A stretch of 64,000 bases of DNA from Crocodylus rhombifer (taxonomy: Eukaryota > Chordata > Crocodylia > Crocodylidae): assembly GCA_038503035.1 (NCBI GenBank), contig JAVSML010001086.1, positions 186,001-250,000 of the forward strand, written 5' to 3'. The translations under genes were made by a program, and so were the position numbers. This document shows positions 33,181-45,652 of the stretch, piece by piece. The stretch's first letter is position 1. Every line of letters starts with the position of its first letter. Below the pieces are notes generated by a model, which was not told where the DNA came from, made no database searches, and was given only the letters and a program-made list of their open reading frames with translations.

Positions 33181-34911
33181 AGGTCTTGATGCTGAAACTT
33201 TGGGCACAAACACAATGTCCAGCTGTGTGAGCTTGAAAGTCCTATTCCATTTACATTCATGCCCGTAGAATTCAAGTGCCTCAGTGGTTGGAGGAAATGA
33301 TTATGGACAAGTTCTCAGCAGGACCATGGCAAATTAATATGTAAATTAAAATGAATGGGTGGCTACATAGTTTTTTGTATTATGAACAAAGTGGCTTTAA
33401 ATGCTTTCAGTTCCTTCAAATTCATAGTTTGCTCTTGGTATCTGTCATCTTAGAGTCCAAATAGCATCCAGAAATATATCAACCTGAGCAATTTGCCTCT
33501 ATTTCTACTATGTTTAACCATGTATTTGTATGAACATTTACCATTTTAACTGATTAAATGAAAAGGAAATATACAGTAGCCGACCAATTCTTTCTCTTTG
33601 ATTATGCAACAACAATCTGTGGGTACATGTTATACTCGTTATACATGTCCTCTGTGTTAGCCCTGCAACTTGTTCCACACCCTTAGTCCTGCATCAAGGC
33701 ACTTTTTACCTTAGTTTGTTCTTCTTTTGCATTCATGAGGCATGTAAGGATGCCCTGTCACATTTTATGTAGGGTAAACTGAAAAATTAACACCATTTCC
33801 CAACCAATACTGATCTAGAATGTGCCATAGAAACACCAGTTTCAGTCAAATTTAGTGGATTAATCAGCTATCTTTATTGCTGACTGAAATAACATAGTTG
33901 CCCTTCTATGACATGGACTGTAATGTGGGTGCCACTTTGATTTCCTTTCAGGCCTAGTATTGCCTCCACTGACATGTAACTTTAGTATTAATTCAGTGTT
34001 TACTTGTAAAACAGTGGTAGAGTTGTCTAACTGGGCCCTTATAGCACAGTTTCCTCCAAAGTTCTAAATTCCTAAAAAATGCAACTCTTGGACTCTATTA
34101 CAGCTATTCTTCTGTGCCCTTTACTTATCTGTGTGGCAAATAATGGAATTCTTGCTTCACAGCATTTTTTGTTTTTAAACAAATGGCAAAATTCACCCCA
34201 GGTATACAAAATGAAAGTTCCCTTCACAGTAACAAGATGAGTGGGAAAGAGAAGTTGTCAGTTTTGCTGTAGATGTGAAATCTTTTCTTAGCTGCCCTAT
34301 GTATGTCGTTATTTAAAAAGAACAACCTGAAAGTTGTCTGAGTGGATTATATAAAAATAATTTGAAAGCAGAGAAATATATTTTTTTTTCATAGGGATGC
34401 CCATAGTAAATAGCAGAGCAGCCAGGCATAACATATTTATAGCTTATAGTTTTACAAGGCAGTATATTGTGTCCTTTCAAATGTATTTATTTAATGTCGC
34501 CATTTAAAAAGTTAACATTTGTCAACACTGATGCCTGGTACTGACTGGCTGATTTTTATGACAGCAATCACTGGCTGCTTAGAGTGAATTAGAGTCTTTA
34601 AAGGAGGCTTTTATCATTAAAAGATGAAATATCTTTCATAAACTTGAGGTATGAAGTTCTAGTTAGGGTTTTAACCAGCAAGTATACAAATGTATATCAT
34701 CATTTTACTGCTTCTAATGTAGAAACTACGGAAGAGGTCGATACAATCGTAGAAAATGAAAATTTCCCTCTTTGCATAGAGTATTTGGTAGCAATTTAGT
34801 TGTGATCCAAATGTGTAAGTCTATTTTTGGTATGAGTATTACAGCATTACCAAGGACCTTGTTACAATTTATGCAGTAAGCCAAACAAATGTTAATCAGC
34901 TTAGTGTTGTT
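33181..34911. other. Unassigned interval
   Basis: AT-rich, no recognised element or gene. Confidence 0.55.
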
Positions 34912-34969
34912 CAGCTTAGTGGAGCAGTCACACCTAGTGGAGGTGTCACACCTTAGTGGAGCAGTCAAG
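34912..34969. repeat. Short tandem repeat, three ~19-bp units
   Basis: 'CTTAGTGGAGCAGTCA' occurs, with changes, three times in a row. Confidence 0.8.
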
Positions 34970-35954
34970 GGTGAAAAACCATCTCGTCATTGTCCATCAT
35001 CCACACAGATGTGACATTAGAGACTTGGTGATCAAGGCAGGACTAGGAGGTAGGGGCAGGACTGTCAGTGCTCCCACCAGGCAGAGCAAGCCCTGCAACC
35101 CTGGAATACCCAGCAGGTGTGGTGCAGTGCCTCCTGCACCGCACCACTTGGACTGACTCTTCTTGTGCCAGCTGGAGAGAGCAGGACCAGGTAGCAGCAG
35201 GAGGCACTGTGGCTGCTGAGTGCTCCAGGGCAGTGGTGCTCACTCCCCCCAGTGTGCCCAGGGGGAAGAGATGCCATGCCTGGTAGGGCTGTGCAAAACA
35301 GCACCATTTTATTTCTACTTCTGTTTCAGTGTATCAATGGGACAGTGTTTCCTTTCAAGTTTAATTTCGTTTTGAAACCACTGTTCCATGTCATCAAAAC
35401 TGTTTCAGCACTGTTTTGACATTTTGCCCATAGGCTATAATGGGGAAAACTGCCTATAATTTTGTCATTTCTTTCCTGATTTGGACAAAACTTTCAGAAC
35501 TAGTGGCTTCTTCTGAGGCCATAAAGCCTGCAGTGTTTCAAGGAGATAGGTGCAGGGGTTTCTGGGAAACTACACCTCAGGCTGCTGACAAGCAAAACTT
35601 GTGACATGGTTGACACTGTGTGTGTGTTAAGGCATGCCTTCAGTGGTGCTGGGGCTTTTACATGACATGGTAGTGTGCCCCAATGAGGCCTCCTCCTCCC
35701 CTACAGCTTCATCTCAGTCCACAATTTTAAATAACAACAGGTAAAATAATAACCCAGTGAAAACATCAGCACAGTAGCAACAGCAACATCTCAGGCAGCC
35801 AAACTGTGACAGAGCCTTTCTTTCCTCTCCTGCAGAAGCTTCTTCTCCAGCAGCTGCCAGAGAACTCTCCCTGGCAGCTCCAGCCCTGGGACTTAGATGT
35901 GCCCAGGGCCTGCCTCCTTCCGGTCACATGCTAGGCCTGGTGGTCTAAGGACAT

Positions 35955-36760
35955 GGCACTGGCAGACAAGGTCCTTTCCTTTGGGTCAAACTAATCTGGT
36001 ATCTTTTAGCAGACCAACTGAATAGTTACAGAAATATATCCTAGCAAGCTTTTGGGTTGAAAAACCCTTTGTCAGGCTGAGAAAGCACCTGAAGTTGATG
36101 TGTGTGTGTGCTGTTCTTGGATGGAAGGAACAGTAAAGAAGCCAGAGGCTGGCATTCAATGCAAGTATGAACTCCAGTCAGTGAAAATTGAAATGGAGGC
36201 GTCAGGGGGTGAGGGACAGGCTGGGGTTCAGGCAGGGAAGAAGAATGTAGCAGTGCAGGTAAAAGTGGAGAGGTACCTGGGGAGTAGGATGTCTGGCAGA
36301 TTGTAGTGTATCCTAAATCCAATGTCTTTATTGTGTCCATGACTTTCTGTACCTAGGAGGTTGATGAAGTGTAGTTCATAGGCTCATCTGTGAAAAGTGC
36401 TTTGTAAATTCAAACAAGCACTGAACCTCACTAAACTCATCACCAGAAGCAAACTTCCTACAGCCCAAAACACACTGAATAAATACAGGCCATGCCATGA
36501 CAAGACATGCAAAATCTGCCAACAATATCTCCAGTATGGAGATATATTCACAATACAATACATATCTCCATCAAGGCACCAAGTGCCCTGGTGGAAAATA
36601 TGTGGAGACACCAAGCAAGAACTGCACACCAGAATAAGAGCACACCAAAAATCTATCAAAGACAGAACACCCCCTGTCTCCAATCTCTCAAGCCTGATCC
36701 TCAAAGGGAATTTATAAAACACTTCTTACAGATGAGCCTATGAACTGCACCGTACTGGAC
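35955..36760. mobile_element. Penelope-like element insert with internal inversion
   Basis: About 36408 to 35955 is read on the minus strand: the 3' region with the 'AAGCTTGCTAG..AGTTGGTCTGCTAAAAGATA'-type tail (given as short words) common to reptile PLEs. About 36409-36760 is on the plus strand and encodes NLTKLITRSKLP, a CHDKTCKICQQ zinc-ligand cluster and KQELHTRIRAHQKSI, which resembles the region entering the GIY-YIG nuclease. The outer end of the plus part (36704-36745) repeats, inverted, the start of the minus part. PLE reverse transcriptase itself is not present. Confidence 0.6.
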
Positions 36761-36769
36761 TGCAAGGGA

Positions 36770-38200
36770 TCAAGCCATTTCCTGATGTCCTCCTTTAGCC
36801 GACTCACCAGTGCCTGCACATCTGGTGTCAGTGACTTGCCCCAGCCAGGAACATTGGTTACCCTAGACGCTCTCCATTTGGCTCTGAAGTGCCCTTATTA
36901 TAGGGATCACCTGGCTAAGGAGGGCATTGTCAGCGCTCGATCTCAGTGGCCTCAAGGAAAGGCGTGAGGACCACCAAGTTCTGGGAGATGGCATCCCACT
37001 AAGCTCTGTTAAGGGGGGCACTGATCTCCCCAAGCAAGGTCATCTCATGGATGGCGTTCTGTTGCTCTACCAGTCTCTTGAGCATCAGGTGTGTGGAGTC
37101 TCCACATCCTGGATGATTTTGTACTGCAAGATGTTCAGCTCTGCCCATTTCTCCTGCAGCATCTTGCCTCCTTTGATGCTCTGGTGAAAGTAGCCTTCCA
37201 CCTTCCTGCATTTGGAAATGAGCTTGCTGATGGTGCCTGCACCATCATCAGCAGCCCTGTTCCCCTCCAAGGCAAACCTGACTACGAGGTGGAAGTTGTG
37301 CACCACACTGCCTTGACCATATTGGCCCCATTGTTGGTGACCATGAACCCATGGGTGAGCTCGCCCTGCTCAATGATGCTCACCCCTGCATCAAGTGGTT
37401 CATGGCCCCCATGATCTCTGTTGCTGTGTAGGGCTCATCCATCACCTCAGCTTGAAGGAGAGCCTGCTGACAGCCTGACTGGTTGCACCAATGTCCTGTG
37501 AGGGAGAGGCAGCTGTGATCTTCACCCAGCTCCTCCAGATGTCTGAGGTGAAGTGTAGAGCCACCTGTGGACCTGCCTTGCACAGCTCCTGCTTCAAGTA
37601 CTCCCTGCATGCCTACAGGGAGGACAAGAACATTCTGCTGAAGGTGGTATATGCAGACACTTGGTAGGATGGAGCCATGAGCACCATGAGCTGCCTGAAC
37701 CCTGGCCATTCAACTAAGGAGAAAGGCTGGCCATCCACAGAAAGCATCTCCCCAGTGCTCTGGGTGATCTCGCCCTTGCAACCCACCCTGCTTTCTGTCC
37801 TCCTTTCCCCTACTGTTCCAGGGTGGCCTGCCTTTGCTTTGGGAGTGTGGGGGCTTTGGAGTGAGAGGGGGACTTCCTTTTGGGCATGCTTCTGATGGTA
37901 CAAGGCTGAGAATGAGCAAGGACAATGGGGTGATGCCTGTGGAGATGCATCAGCATCCCTGTGGGTCTCATGGGTTTGGGTCCCTTGCCCTGGCTGGTTT
38001 TTGCTTGGCAGTGCAGGCAGATAGTGTCTGTGGGATCATCTGCCAGCTCAAAATGATTCCAGACCATACTACCTGCTTGCTTCTGGGTTGCAGGTGCATG
38101 TGTGGATGCTGCAATTTCCCCTTCCTCAGCAGGCAGAGGTACAGCAACAGGAGAAGCAGACTCAGCTGAGCCACTTGCCTTCGCATCTCTACCTCAGCCT
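36770..38200 (-). pseudogene. BED zinc-finger hAT transposase, decayed
   Basis: Minus-strand pieces in order: a BED finger (about 38110-37930: VWNHFELADDPTDTICLHC then HLHRHH); a Pro/Ser-rich spacer; a segment with SLTGHWCN and FMVTNNGANM-like words (37510-37320), as found in the RNase-H-like core; and an HNFHLVV..ISKCRKVEGYFHQS..KMLQEKWAEL..QYKIIQDVET segment followed by HLMLKRLVEQQ (37310-37050), a hAT signature. Frames change several times. The C-terminal dimerisation region is cut or displaced by the PLE insert. This family excises and reinserts DNA with 8-bp duplications. Confidence 0.82.
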
Positions 38201-39349
38201 CCTCTGAAGTGCATTCTGGGGAAGGAGACCTGGCTCTAGGTGAAACTTAAGGGGTGTGGAGCACAAACTGAGCTGATTTCCCATCCTTCCCCAAAATTTC
38301 CCTTGCTATAGCACTCAGATCCAGATCCAGCTCTTCCTCTTGCACTGGAAGGCTCAACATGGGAAGTGAAATGGGAGTGGAGGAGACTGTCATGCCAGTG
38401 CTGGTGCTGCTGCTTGATGTCATAGGGTGGGGGGGTTATGACTGGTGCTCTTGGAGGGGATGCCATCTCAGGCACAGGCAGTGGCACTGGCACTGCTCCC
38501 CTCTCCTTGCTGCTTATGGAAGTCTCAACCCTGCTGGTTATAGGAAAGAGGCTGTGTATCAGTTTAGGGTTGTGGGGGTGAAACTTATACCTCTCACTCT
38601 TCCCCCTCTTCTGACCTTCCCTGAAGGCTTGCCAGCTGCCTTTCCACCATGCTTCATTGTGTGTTTCATAGTGTCATGTTTTTATAATAATGTATAAATG
38701 TATCTGTGTTCCTATATAAATTCTATAATGTATGTAATATGCCACAAGGTATAAATGTATAGAAATAAAATATAAATGCCTTTGTGTTCCTATATAAATT
38801 CTATAGTGTAATATCCAATATAATTATAATATTGAAAAGAATAAATCAATGGATATAATAATAAAATAAAAGGGTCTAGAAGAAAGCAAAAGGTATTGTG
38901 GAATCCCACTTGCTAGGCTAGCAAGTAGGAAATCATTCAAATCAAGATAGCTCAGTAACTGTCAGACCCCAAGGCATAAAGCAGGGCAGTTCAAACTTTT
39001 ATGCAGTTTTTCCATCTCTCCCCCAGCACTGGGATTGGAAGGGACCTCAGGGAAGGATCACTGTCACTGGCCAGCTATGCAGTCCATATGAAAGCAGTCC
39101 TTCCCCTCACTTCCCCCCTCTTCCCCCTCCCTCTCCTTACTTCCTGTTTCCCTGCAGGCAAGTCCAGCTTTAGGTTTGAAACTTTAAATGTTTCAAAACT
39201 TTTGAAATATTTTGATTGCCCTCATTTCATTTTGGGGCCATTTCAAAATCTTTTGTTTAATTTTGATTTCACTGTTTCAAGCTTGAAATGAGTCAAAACA
39301 GCATCAAACCAAAACAGCTGGTGAAATTTCACACAGCCCTAATGCCCAG

Positions 39350-39726
39350 CGTCTCAATCTGAGCAATTTGCCACTCTGTCAGCCTGACTTAGGAGGTCCT
39401 ACTGCATCCTGTGATGCTGGAGAATTTCAATTTGGGTGAAATAGCTGTGAAAAGTGGCAACACCTTAATGGAACAGTAGAAAAATTAGGCAGATTAGAGA
39501 CAAGCCTGCTCTGGAGTGGCATAACTTTAAGCCAAATAACAAGTGCTTTAAGCCACTTCAAAGGTGTTAATGTGCATCCAGCTCAGGGGTTAAGATCTCC
39601 TGAATTACAATTAGCCTGCAACAAGGCCACAAGATTCCTTTCCAGAAGAGCTGTGAGCTCTACCTAGCACATGTGATTGTGACTCTCTCTAGTGGCAGGC
39701 TCCGGTAACTATGTAGCCTGATAAAG
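39350..39726. other. Unassigned interval
   Basis: No recognised element. Confidence 0.5.
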
Positions 39727-39950
39727 AGGAAGGATGGTCAGGTGGTTAGACTCACTGACTGGGGCTTACCCAGGATGGCTAGGTTCACAGATTTCCTGGA
39801 TGATCTTGTGTAAGAAACTTAAATTCCTACATGTAAAATGTCATAACACTTCTATCTCACCAGAGTGCTGTAAGGATAAATTCACCATATTTTATGATGT
39901 GCTCAGATCATATAATGTGGTGTAGTTTTGGCACTATCTAAACAAGTGCT
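39727..39950 (+). mobile_element. MIR-like core-SINE
   Basis: A tRNA-like head has an A-box-like stretch (TGGTCAGGTGGTTAGACT) and a B-box-like GGTTCACAGATT. The core follows: 'GATCTTGTGTAAGAAACTTAA', then 'CTACATGTAAAATG' and 'GAGTGCTGTAAGGATAAA', matching the order of the MIR consensus (Leu-type pause, 'tctgtaaaatg', 'gttgtgaggattaaa'). Divergence is high, as expected for an ancient amniote SINE. Confidence 0.72.
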
Positions 39951-40010
39951 TACTTTTGTCTGAACCGGAATTGAAAAGGATGCTGATAACACAGAGTTAA
40001 AAGAAACTAG

Positions 40011-40593
40011 TGTGAGCATGCAAGTGGAAAGCCCCTAAAACAGGTGCGCATGTCCAAGCATGCCACACACACGTGGTCACTACGTAATTGAGTGAGGTAT
40101 TCAAATTGGCAGAGCATGCATGCCCAGTCATGCACTAAGCAGACAGTCATTACGTATTCAGACTAGAACATTCCACAAAGGGGACCGTATGATTGGCTAC
40201 TTGAAAAGTATTTAAGTCAGCGTGTTTCCACCCAAGGCAGAAACCAGCTCTCACAGAAACCCGGCTCACACGAGCCCAGAGATACCTCACAGGCTGGCCA
40301 CTTGTGATCGTTTCTCCGCCACCGTTCTCTCCCAGCGTACCCCACCCTCACATGCTCGAATTCGATCTGACTAGCAACTCGTCCATCTACTAGCTATCGA
40401 TTGGTTCGTTTCACAGCTGTCATTGTAACCAAGCTTGACCTGCGCTACACTATTACCTGGTGGCGTAAGTAAAAAGAAAAATAAAAGTTTTTGTCGCAAC
40501 CATATGGGTATTAACCACCTGACTCTCCGTCACTAGCCCCCACCTGCTCGATCACGTCGGCCCAGACTGTGACCAACCAACTTGATCGCCACA
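40011..40593 (+). mobile_element. Solo LTR, CpG-rich (583 bp)
   Basis: It starts TGTGAGCATGC and ends GATCGCCACA. It contains a TATA-like GTATTTAAG (about 40208) and an AATAAA (40480-40485) in the same direction, spaced as in an LTR. CpG is strikingly more frequent than in the flanks. Flanks actag and acttt match only in part, so the 5-bp duplication is eroded or the ends are off by a few bases. It is unrelated to the LTRs at 20357 and 55753. Confidence 0.65.
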
Positions 40594-42765
40594 ACTTTGA
40601 ACTGGAAAACATCCTTTGCATGACTGATAGTGGCCTCTGTGGTGTTTAAGGTTCCTGTTGCTATGATTACCCAAGAGTTCACATTATATTTACAATACAA
40701 TTACAGTGGATATTTTAAAAAGAACCTAAAGGGATTTAGATATCCACTCGACAGAAATTAATTGAGATTTTCAGTCCTTTGAAATTCCTAGACAAGGTGT
40801 CATGAAAATTTATCAGTCTCAAAGAGCCAGATCAAGGTTGGCATTGTAGGCACCTCTACTTAGACATGACACCATCAGGAAAATAGTTGCTTTGCCCCTG
40901 CAGGACAATCCAAATGGACAGGTAGGTGCCTAGAGTACTTATAAAGTCCATGGAGCAAATTAGATACCTCTAAAGAGCAATCCAGATCATAGAGATGCTG
41001 ATCAGGGAGAAAAAAATATTAATAAGGGTTTTGGTAAAAGCCAGTGAGTCTCACTCTTTTTAGACTCAAGGCATTCCTTAATAGTCTTGAGGGATCCTTT
41101 TGAAAACACTAGGTCTTATTTTCACTTGTTTGGGGTTTTTTTACTACAGAAAAACAATAGAGCAATTCTCCTGCTGCAAAGAACTCAGCAAGCCCACAAC
41201 AGGTCACAATGTTTTAACACTATGGATTGCTCTTTGAAACTTCTGGGATTATCATGTGAAGTGTGTTTGTACACCTACCAGTGCTAACACTTCAGGGTTT
41301 CCCATGGCACTTGCGAAAGGATCTCAAGGCACCTAGCACCCTAGTTAAGCAACACTGGTCTAAGCTTTCAGACTTAGCTCAGGGCTGAGCATTATTTCAT
41401 TATCTCACAGATGCAAGCACTCTCTTAGAACTGAAAAAAAGCCAGGGAAGTCCTTCTTCTAGGATTCTTTATACAGTTTACATTAGACAATAACTGGTTT
41501 TAAAAAAACTCAAAGAAACAGGGTGACATCTTGGCTGAGCAGTGACCCAGATTTAAAAGGAGTGGAAACTCCTTCAACTCAACCAACCCGCAACCCAACC
41601 TATTCTACAAGCTGGTGATTCAGGTGATTCTAAAATTCCTTCCCCTAGGTGTTAATACTGAAGTGCACTGGATGAACAGCAACTTTAAGGATCATTTCTG
41701 TCTTCATGTCATTCATGTTAGAGCTGAGTTAATTTATTGTTGGATCAGTGGCCAAACCAATACATTGAGGGGAAATTTTAAATTGGAGTTGAACTGAAAG
41801 AAATTGAGGGTGTGGGGGTGAGAGGGGAAGAAAACAACAAACATATTGGGTCCAACCAAAATAGTTCATTCTACCCTGAATAGTAATGTTTTGTTTCTTT
41901 GGCAAGTTATTGAGCCTTTTATATAATTTGGACCTATGAACTATGAAGTGCATATGGCACTTGCATGAGCCTTTACATAGTCCTAACATAGCTCCCCAGG
42001 GCCTGAGGCAACCGTTTAGACTGAACTATGTTTTAGCATTGAAATGTCTGTGAAATATTATACCAGCTTTTAATATTACATTAAAAGTATAGGCCAACGT
42101 TTTCCAAAATAGGCAGCTAAAGCGAGATACACAATTTGGGATTTTCAAATTAATTTGCAATTTTCCTTTCAGTGTGGTTGAATTTCAGTTGTATTTGGGA
42201 ATGTGATTCAATCTCCTTTGAAAAATGTATCCATAGTTTCTATTTGGGCATTTCAATCGAGCCCAATTTCTAGAAATGCAGAGTACCCTACGTGCATGTC
42301 TCTGGGCATCTGCAAGACACTGGGTGCTCATCTCATTTTCTGAATATGAAAGTTAATAAAATCTGCATGTTGCTGCCTAGCTGTACACAGTCCCACCTTG
42401 AAAACCGGAACCATAATATGCATTAAAATAGACATTACTGTTATATAGGGAGGCTTGAGTGGCCTTGGACTATCTGTATAAAAATTCCATGTAGGGATGA
42501 TATAGAAAACAGCAAGACAGTTCCCTCCCCTCCCCACCCCCCCAACTCATTCTCCTTTAGCTCTTTTGGGTCTTGCTGCTTAAGCTGTCACAAGTGCTGT
42601 ATATCAATGAACCAAGTTTCTAGTGGCTTTGCAGATTAGGTTATATAACAGTCCTAATTTGTCAAACCCATTGTTCTCGCCTGCTCAGGGATTTAAATCC
42701 ATCCTACCTGAACATTCTTGCCCTGTCAAATTCCTACAAGCAGTTATTCCCATGATCATGGCTAA

Positions 42766-42766
<1 letters not shown>
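40594..42766. other. Unassigned interval
   Basis: No recognised gene or repeat. Confidence 0.55.
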
Positions 42767-42798
<32 letters not shown>

Positions 42799-42812
42799 TC
42801 ACTCACTCTCTC
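42767..42812. repeat. (CA)n(CTCA)n microsatellite
   Basis: A CA run passing into CTCA units. Confidence 0.95.
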
Positions 42813-44200
42813 CTTTTGCTGTCATAGTGGTATCTACTGCATCAGCATCTCTGAAAGGAGAATTTCGAGGACACAATTAATTTAGACACATCTGCAGCTC
42901 TATTTCTGAATTTGGTCTCATATCTGAAATTTAAAATAGTTGAGTAAGAAATGTAATATTCATAATTATTTTCTGATTTCCCTAGGATAACCCTAGGAGA
43001 AAGGTTGGACAAATATCTAGGTCTGTGTAAATGTATTGTGCTCTAGTCCCCCAAGCCAAACTCAGATGTGTTCCAATGGTACAACAAAGTCATGACACCA
43101 TGTAAGTCATTACAGGGCAACCATTATACCTACTGAGGAGGTGATGATCACTTGCTCCCTTGTGCATGACCCACAAAAGTGGGACTGGTTGAAAATTTCC
43201 TGTTGAAACATTTTTGACAGAATATTCAATTTTTAAGAAATAATATATTTTTCACAGAATATGTCTGCTTTTCTCTAAATGTGTGTATTTTTCAGTGGTA
43301 CCTGACAACAGACATTTCAATTGAATTTGATTAAAATTTGGCTTAAAATTATTTATGAACTTTTTCAAAGGCAATGTAAATCTCATTTCTAAATCATTTT
43401 CCTTGAACTTTTCCATGGAAAAAAACTTATTTGCTCTATAGAAGAGCCTTTGCACAGTGTGAGATCTTTGACAATCCAGTATTATAGTAGTTATTTTACT
43501 AAGCCCCTAAAATAGTTCATTATTGTTTCATATTGTGAGATTGTCAATGATTTTAGTCTCATTTGAGAAACAGAACCAGGAATAGATTAGTTTGACCAAG
43601 TGGTGCTAGAGGCAATAAAGATTCAAGGTCTCTGCAAAGAACAAGTCTTATAACTTGAGCAGCTCCAGCCTCCAGCTACATGGCTTCCAGCACTTGGCAG
43701 CCATCTTGGAAACTGTGATTCCTGGCCAGGCCCTTCCCTGCCCAGGAACTGCATGTCCAGCACAGAGGTAGCATGCATCAGCTCCCTCTTTGCCTACTGT
43801 GCCTCCCCACATCAGGACTGCTCCAAGCCCTGCCCCTGCGTCTGCCCCTGCTGCTCCAGCCCGGGTGCTGTGAGCAATGATCAATGCCCCATGCTCCTGC
43901 TGGCTATGGTGCTGGCCCCAGCAGGACCCCTGCCCACCCAGGAGAGCCATGCATCCACCAGCAGGAGGCCCTCCTCCTTCACTCCCTGCTCCAGCCTGCC
44001 TGCCCTGCCATTCACCTACCTCCTACCCCCTGCACACCCCCAGCACCTCTCTCAGGACACACATGGGTGAAACCAAAAAAAAAAAAAACTTTATTACCCT
44101 CACAACATCCCTCCCCCCACTCCTTCTCCATCCCTCCCCCCTCAACAAACAGTGTCCCTCCACCATCCTCCACATCCACCAACAATATAAATCCCACTTA
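42813..44200. other. Unassigned, with GC-rich block and A-run
   Basis: 43640-44060 is a C-rich block open in several frames by composition. It ends in a run of 13 A (about 44074-44087) followed by pyrimidine-rich sequence. A retroposed or MITE-like origin is possible but unproven. Confidence 0.4.
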
Positions 44201-44272
44201 CAAGTGGAAAACTATATACAACTAGGAAACTATATATAGGTGGGGAACTATGTACAAGTGGGAAACTATATG
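44201..44272. repeat. Minisatellite, ~18-20-bp units
   Basis: 'GGAAACTATATACAAGTGG'-like units occur four times just before the CR1 copy starts. Confidence 0.85.
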
Positions 44273-45570
44273 CCCTATTTTCAAGAAGGGGAGGAAGGAG
44301 GAACCGGGTAACTACAGGTAGGTTAATCTCACTTCTATCCTTGGCAAAACCTTTGAGAAAATAATTAAGGATCACATTTGTGGGGGACCAGCAAGTAAAA
44401 TAATGCTAAGGGGCAATAAGCAGGGGTTCATAGCAGGCAGATCTTGCCTGACTAACCCGGTTTCATTTTACAGCTAGGTCACAAAATGCTTGGATGAAGG
44501 AATAGAGGTAGATGCTATTTCCCTGGATTTTTAAAAGGCCTTTGACACAGTGTCACACCCAATTCTTATAAATAAACTAAACAGTTGCAATGTAGATTAT
44601 TACACAGTCTGGTGGGTAGAAAATTGGCTTATGGGATGCACCCAGAGAGTGGTGGTGGGCGGGTCAGTTTCTACCTGGAGAAATGTAGGCAGCCAAGTCC
44701 CCCAAGGCTCTGTCCTGGGACTGGTACTGTTCAATATCTTCATTAATGACTCTGATGAGCGAGTAGAAAGCATCCTGTCCAAGTTTGCTGACAACACCAA
44801 GCTATGTGGGGGGAGGTACACAAACTAGATGGCAGGGAGCAAATCCAGGCTGGTTTGGACAGTCTGGGGAAATGGGCAGAACAGAATAGGATGCAGTTTA
44901 AGAAACATAAGTGTCATTTGTTGCACCTGGAGAGGAAGAATCATCAGCACTCCTATAGCCTGGGAGGTACCATTCTATGTAGCCCGACTGTGGAAAGGGA
45001 TCTCAGAGTTATAATTGACTCCAAAATGAACACAAGTCACCAGTGTGATGAGGTAATAAGTAAAGCTAACTACACCCTTTCTTGGATAAGTAGGTACATC
45101 ACAAACAGGTCTAGGGAGGTGATACTTCCCCTCTATGCGGCATTAGTCAGGCCACAGCTGGAGTACTGCATCCAGTTTTGGGCACTGCAGTTTAAGAGGG
45201 ATGTAGATGGCCTGGAGAGGGTTCAGAGGAGGGCCACTCATCTGGTTAAAGAAAAAACCCTATTTGGACCGATTGGGAGACTGGAACCTCTTCACCCTCC
45301 ACAAGAGGAGGCTGAGAGGTGATTTTGGGGTCACCTACAAACTCACTGGGGCACCCAACAAGAAATAGGGGATACAATCTTTCCGAGGGTGCCTGTCAGT
45401 GTAATTAGAAATAATGACAAACTGGAAGAGACCAAATTCAGATTGGACATCAGGATAAAATTATTTATAGTGAGGGTTGCCGAAATATGGAATACACTTC
45501 CAAGGGAGGTGGTGCTGTCCCCTTCATTGGAGGTATTTAAAAGAAGATTGGACTGAGACCTGTCTGAGGT
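44273..45570 (+). pseudogene. CR1 ORF2 reverse transcriptase and C-terminus, decayed
   Basis: Frames 44550-44828 and 44804-45322 carry [34 protein letters not shown], the catalytic loop changed to FADNTKL (second Asp lost, near 44790), LHLERKNHQHSYSLGG, VIIDSKMNTSHQCDE and QLEYCIQFWALQFKRDVDGLERVQRRATHL. A TAG upstream (about 44475) and frameshifts near 44820 and 45240 break it. Endonuclease and ORF1 are absent. Confidence 0.88.
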
Positions 45571-45652
45571 CATCTGACCGCAGTACTCAGTCCTGCCCAG
45601 GGCAGGGGGTCAGACTTGATGATCTAATAGGTCCTTTCTGACCCTAAGGGGC
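44273..45652 (+). mobile_element. CR1 LINE 5, plus strand, 5'-truncated
   Basis: It starts in the reverse transcriptase fingers (PIFKKGRKEEPGNYR-like) and ends in a CR1 3' region near 45650 (GGGGTCAGACTTGATGATCT). Its 5' end abuts the minisatellite at 44201. Confidence 0.9.

Larger units (their letters stand above)
35284..39341 (-). mobile_element. Long hAT transposon (4.06 kb) with decayed transposase and PLE insert
   Basis: The element runs from TAGGGCTGTGCAAAAC to TTTCACACAGCCCTA, with flanks atgcctgg (35276-35283) and atgcccag (39342-39349), 6 of 8 alike. It carries a BED-finger/hAT transposase on the minus strand and a Penelope-like insertion at 35955-36760. The terminal regions are those of the 665-bp MITE at 22388. 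It is the long, once autonomous-like relative of that MITE, now inactive. Confidence 0.85.

Noticed and set aside
37810..38067. BED-finger frame as a domesticated ZBED host gene
   Set aside because: The rest of the transposase is frameshifted and the element's ends and target duplication are still visible, so it is a dead transposon.
39727..39810. A tRNA gene at the head of the MIR-like SINE
   Set aside because: No cloverleaf can be formed. The box-like motifs belong to the SINE head.
12229..42812. Short direct repeats as a CRISPR array
   Set aside because: The only regular short repeats are microsatellites and minisatellites without unique spacers, and the sequence is vertebrate.
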